This document shows positions 54,140 to 56,002 of a stretch of DNA of 56,002 nucleotides, in pieces (positions within the stretch are counted from its first letter, which is position 1; the number at the start of each line of letters is the position of its first letter). The notes under the pieces were generated by a model, which saw only the letters and a list, made by a program, of their open reading frames with translations, made no database searches and was not told the DNA's origin. The position numbers and the translations under genes are program-made. The DNA comes from Bacillota bacterium. GTDB taxonomy: Bacteria; Bacillota; Clostridia; Lachnospirales; Lachnospiraceae. Location of the stretch: positions 1 to 56,002 of the forward strand of contig JAEYPA010000084.1 in the NCBI GenBank assembly GCA_023411225.1. The letters are read 5' to 3'.

Positions 54140-55301
54140 GTATTGTTAGAAACAGGAGACTATGATATTATTTCGTTTGAAGGCCTGAAAACTTTGTATA
54201 ATGGCATTAACAAAGCAGATTTTGATGACTGTATTATTAAACATGCAATATCTCCTGAAGCAACGATTTCCTCACTCTTTAATAGTTTTATAAAGTGACG
54301 TAAAAGAGATAAAACTGATACAATCTGAGGAAAAGATATCTCTCATTATGGGCTATATTGCAACATGGCCCCAATCTAATAAGCCTCTAACGGCATTTAA
54401 ATCTAGATGATGGGTATGATTTGCTTGACCATTGTTTATCAATACAATTTAGATTAAAGCAAAAATAATGGAATAACATAAAAGGAATGCTAAATAGGCC
54501 ATTTGTATGCTATTGAAAATAAGTTAATAATAGACAATCCTTTTCTTAATCTAAAGCCATATAGTGATTTGTGTACTCCTAAAACTTATACAAGTGATAG
54601 TGATACTATATTTTCTAAAGATGGAGAAATAAAAGTATGTGAAGAAGTTGGAAAAGATGCAATCATAACACACAGTGCAGAACCGCTAGGTATCCCTCTG
54701 TCATTTAAACTTGCTGATTAGTCTCTGTGAATTATGTGCATTCAAATGGGGTGATATAGAATCTAAAGGAACAGGACTCTTTTACACATTCAACGAAAGT
54801 TTTAACTAATACATATTCTAATGATAAAACCAATAAATATTAAGTTGAAGTGCATTGTAAATCGAAAGCTAGTAACCGTACCCTTAAATTTCATGATGAA
54901 ACTAATGAGATCTTGAGCAAAATAAAACCACTCAATAAATTGAATGGTTTGCCTATAGACAATGATATTTTTCTAAAAGTTTATAAAGGAACTATCATAT
55001 ACTGCACTCCAAGAACCCTTGATTCGTGTATAAGAAGTATTGTAAAAAAGGCGAGCTAGAAATTGTAAAGTTCTTGCGCGATGTGAGACGAACTGTTCTT
55101 ACCAACCTTTACTATCATGGTGTACCTCTTCCAGTTATCCTGGCATTTACAGGTGATTCTTCACTAAAGCAGACCATAGATTATGTCATAATTAAAGATG
55201 TAGATGTTATGCAGTATATAGGGAAACTATCAGATATTTCTATCTCCCCATTACCTACAGAACCAGAAAACAATAGAAATATTAGAAGGGAATACAGGTG
55301 A
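54140..55301 (+). pseudogene. Decayed tyrosine recombinase (integrase)
   Basis: Pieces of one integrase lie in different frames with several stops and frameshifts. The core-binding end reads YAIENKLIIDNPF (about 54500). The first catalytic box SLCELCAFKWGDIE (about 54722-54765) has Cys where the catalytic Arg is expected. The C-terminal boxes read FLRDVRRTVLTNLYYHGVPLPVILAF, then GDSSLKQTIDYV (about 55070-55200), corresponding to HxxR, GHSS and the Tyr. The order is intact but the gene is dead. Its 3' end is 71 bp from tRNA-Arg, the usual place for a tRNA-targeting integrase. Confidence 0.8.
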
Positions 55302-55325
55302 ACAAATATTTCACATGAAGAAAAA

Positions 55326-55360
55326 AAGCGGAAACCCTTAATTTATAAGGATTTCCGCTT
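55326..55360 (-). terminator. Terminator of the second tRNA cluster
   Basis: AAGCGGAAATCCTTA pairs with TAAGGGTTTCCGCTT (one mismatch, 5-nt loop) with a T tract on the minus strand. Confidence 0.85.
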
Positions 55361-55371
55361 CACCCAATTAG

Positions 55372-55445
55372 CGTGCGCGAGAGGATTCGAACCCCCGACA
55401 CCTTGGTCCGTAGCCAAGTGCTCTATCCAGCTGAGCTACGCACAC
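55372..55445 (-). tRNA. tRNA-Arg (ACG), integration target
   Basis: Acceptor GTGTGCG/CGCGCAC, anticodon loop CTACGGA, discriminator G. Its 3' end plus 9 bp of flank is repeated in degraded form at 27139-27168. Confidence 0.95.
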
Positions 55446-55488
55446 ACATTATTTAATTAAAATAGCAGCTAAAAGTTGTTATTTTAAC

Positions 55489-55574
55489 TGCCGGCGACCG
55501 GAATCGAACCGGTACGGGAGATTAGTCCCGCAGGATTTTAAGTCCTGTGCGTCTGCCAGTTCCGCCACGCCGGC
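55489..55574 (-). tRNA. tRNA-Leu (TAA)
   Basis: Acceptor GCCGGCG/CGCCGGC, anticodon loop CTTAAAA, long variable arm with GCGGGA/TCTCCCG pairing, 86 nt. Confidence 0.95.
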
Positions 55575-55578
55575 ATAA

Positions 55579-55651
55579 TGGGACCAACAGGGCTCGAACC
55601 TGTGACCCCCTGCTTGTAAGGCAGGTGCTCTCCCAGCTGAGCTATGATCCC
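55579..55651 (-). tRNA. tRNA-Val (TAC)
   Basis: Acceptor GGGATCA/TGGTCCC, anticodon loop CTTACAA. Confidence 0.95.
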
Positions 55652-55676
55652 ATTTTCGCTTACAAATGTAAGCAAA

Positions 55677-55750
55677 CGACCCAGAAGGGACTCGAACCCT
55701 CGACCTCCGCCGTGACAGGGCGGCGCTCTAACCAACTGAGCCACTAGGCC
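55677..55750 (-). tRNA. tRNA-Asp (GTC)
   Basis: Acceptor GGCCTAG/CTGGGTC, anticodon loop CTGTCAC, discriminator G. Confidence 0.95.
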
Positions 55751-55772
55751 ATATAAAAATATACTTAAAAAG

Positions 55773-55846
55773 TGGACCTTCAGGGACTTGAACCCCGGAC
55801 CGACCGGTTATGAGCCGGTTGCTCTAACCAACTGAGCTAAAGGTCC
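55773..55846 (-). tRNA. tRNA-Met (CAT), elongator type
   Basis: Acceptor GGACCTT/AAGGTCC, anticodon loop CTCATAA. Fully paired first acceptor base, so not an initiator. A lysidine-modified Ile tRNA cannot be fully excluded. Confidence 0.88.
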
Positions 55847-55853
55847 ATTCAAA

Positions 55854-55926
55854 AGCCGACGATCGGACTTGAACCGATAACCTGCTGATTACAAGTCAGC
55901 TGCTCTGCCAATTGAGCCACGTCGGC
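55854..55926 (-). tRNA. tRNA-Thr (TGT)
   Basis: Acceptor GCCGACG/CGTCGGC, anticodon loop CTTGTAA, discriminator T. Confidence 0.95.
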
Positions 55927-55946
55927 AATGTAGTCTCGAAGACTAA

Positions 55947-56002
55947 TGACTCTAAGGGGATTCGAACCCCTGTTACCGCCGTGAAAGGGCGGTGTCTTAA
56001 CC
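55947..56002 (-). tRNA. tRNA-Glu (TTC), 5' part outside window
   Basis: Anticodon loop CTTTCAC on stem CCGCC/GGCGG, T arm and 3' acceptor TAGAGTC plus A. The 5' acceptor strand and D arm lie beyond the end. Confidence 0.88.

Overview
The window looks like a chromosomal segment of an AT-rich, endospore-forming, Gram-positive anaerobe of the Clostridia, most likely Lachnospiraceae. The basis is an alpha/beta small acid-soluble spore protein gene, strong AGGAGG-type ribosome sites, lipoboxes with Gram-positive signal peptides, tRNA genes without encoded CCA, MotA/MotB without periplasmic-type features, and CUT2 sugar ABC transporters. The species cannot be named from the sequence alone.

Layout. 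1-11 kb is conserved core on the minus strand: tig, clpP, clpX, lon, engB, then a DUF1653 protein and a phosphoribosyltransferase/StiP pair of the type found with tellurium-resistance (ter) stress clusters, closed by a strong terminator; glmM lies upstream of tig. 11-16 kb holds an SASP gene, an AGCS amino-acid/sodium symporter, a DJ-1/PfpI protein, a small membrane protein, a YgjP-like metallopeptidase and a lipoprotein. 16.2-17.1 kb is an eight-gene tRNA cluster behind a near-consensus promoter. 17.2-20 kb is housekeeping (YfcE-like phosphodiesterase, RdgB, THUMP methyltransferase, rhodanese). 20-26.1 kb holds an Asn/Ser-only low-complexity protein, an HD-GYP protein, a candidate small RNA, DUF1700 and PAP2 proteins, a TPR protein and motAB.

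27-55.4 kb reads as an integrated, now fixed, catabolic island. Its right edge is an intact tRNA-Arg(ACG) gene with a decayed tyrosine integrase beside it. Its left edge carries degraded copies of the same tRNA 3' end and flank. Inside are two sugar systems. (1) A divergent LacI-type locus: an 11-gene minus operon (cupin, flavin oxidoreductase, aldo/keto reductase, L-rhamnose-isomerase homologue, ASRT-family protein, RbsABC-type transporter, MFS transporter, UlaE-type 3-epimerase) and a plus operon (LyxK-type L-xylulose kinase, RpiB-family isomerase, AraD-type 4-epimerase), followed by the lacI gene. The isomerase, kinase and two epimerases make a complete route L-lyxose -> L-xylulose -> L-xylulose-5-P -> L-ribulose-5-P -> D-xylulose-5-P. 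(2) A minus operon resembling D-apionate catabolism (apnL, apnO, oiaC) with its own CUT2 transporter, in which the ATPase is fused to a permease, and a FadR-type GntR regulator; two copies of a 19-bp palindrome flank its promoter.

55.4-56 kb is a second tRNA cluster (Arg, Leu, Val, Asp, Met, Thr, and Glu cut by the window end). Functional names for the island enzymes rest on recognised family resemblance and gene order, read by eye; no database search was run.
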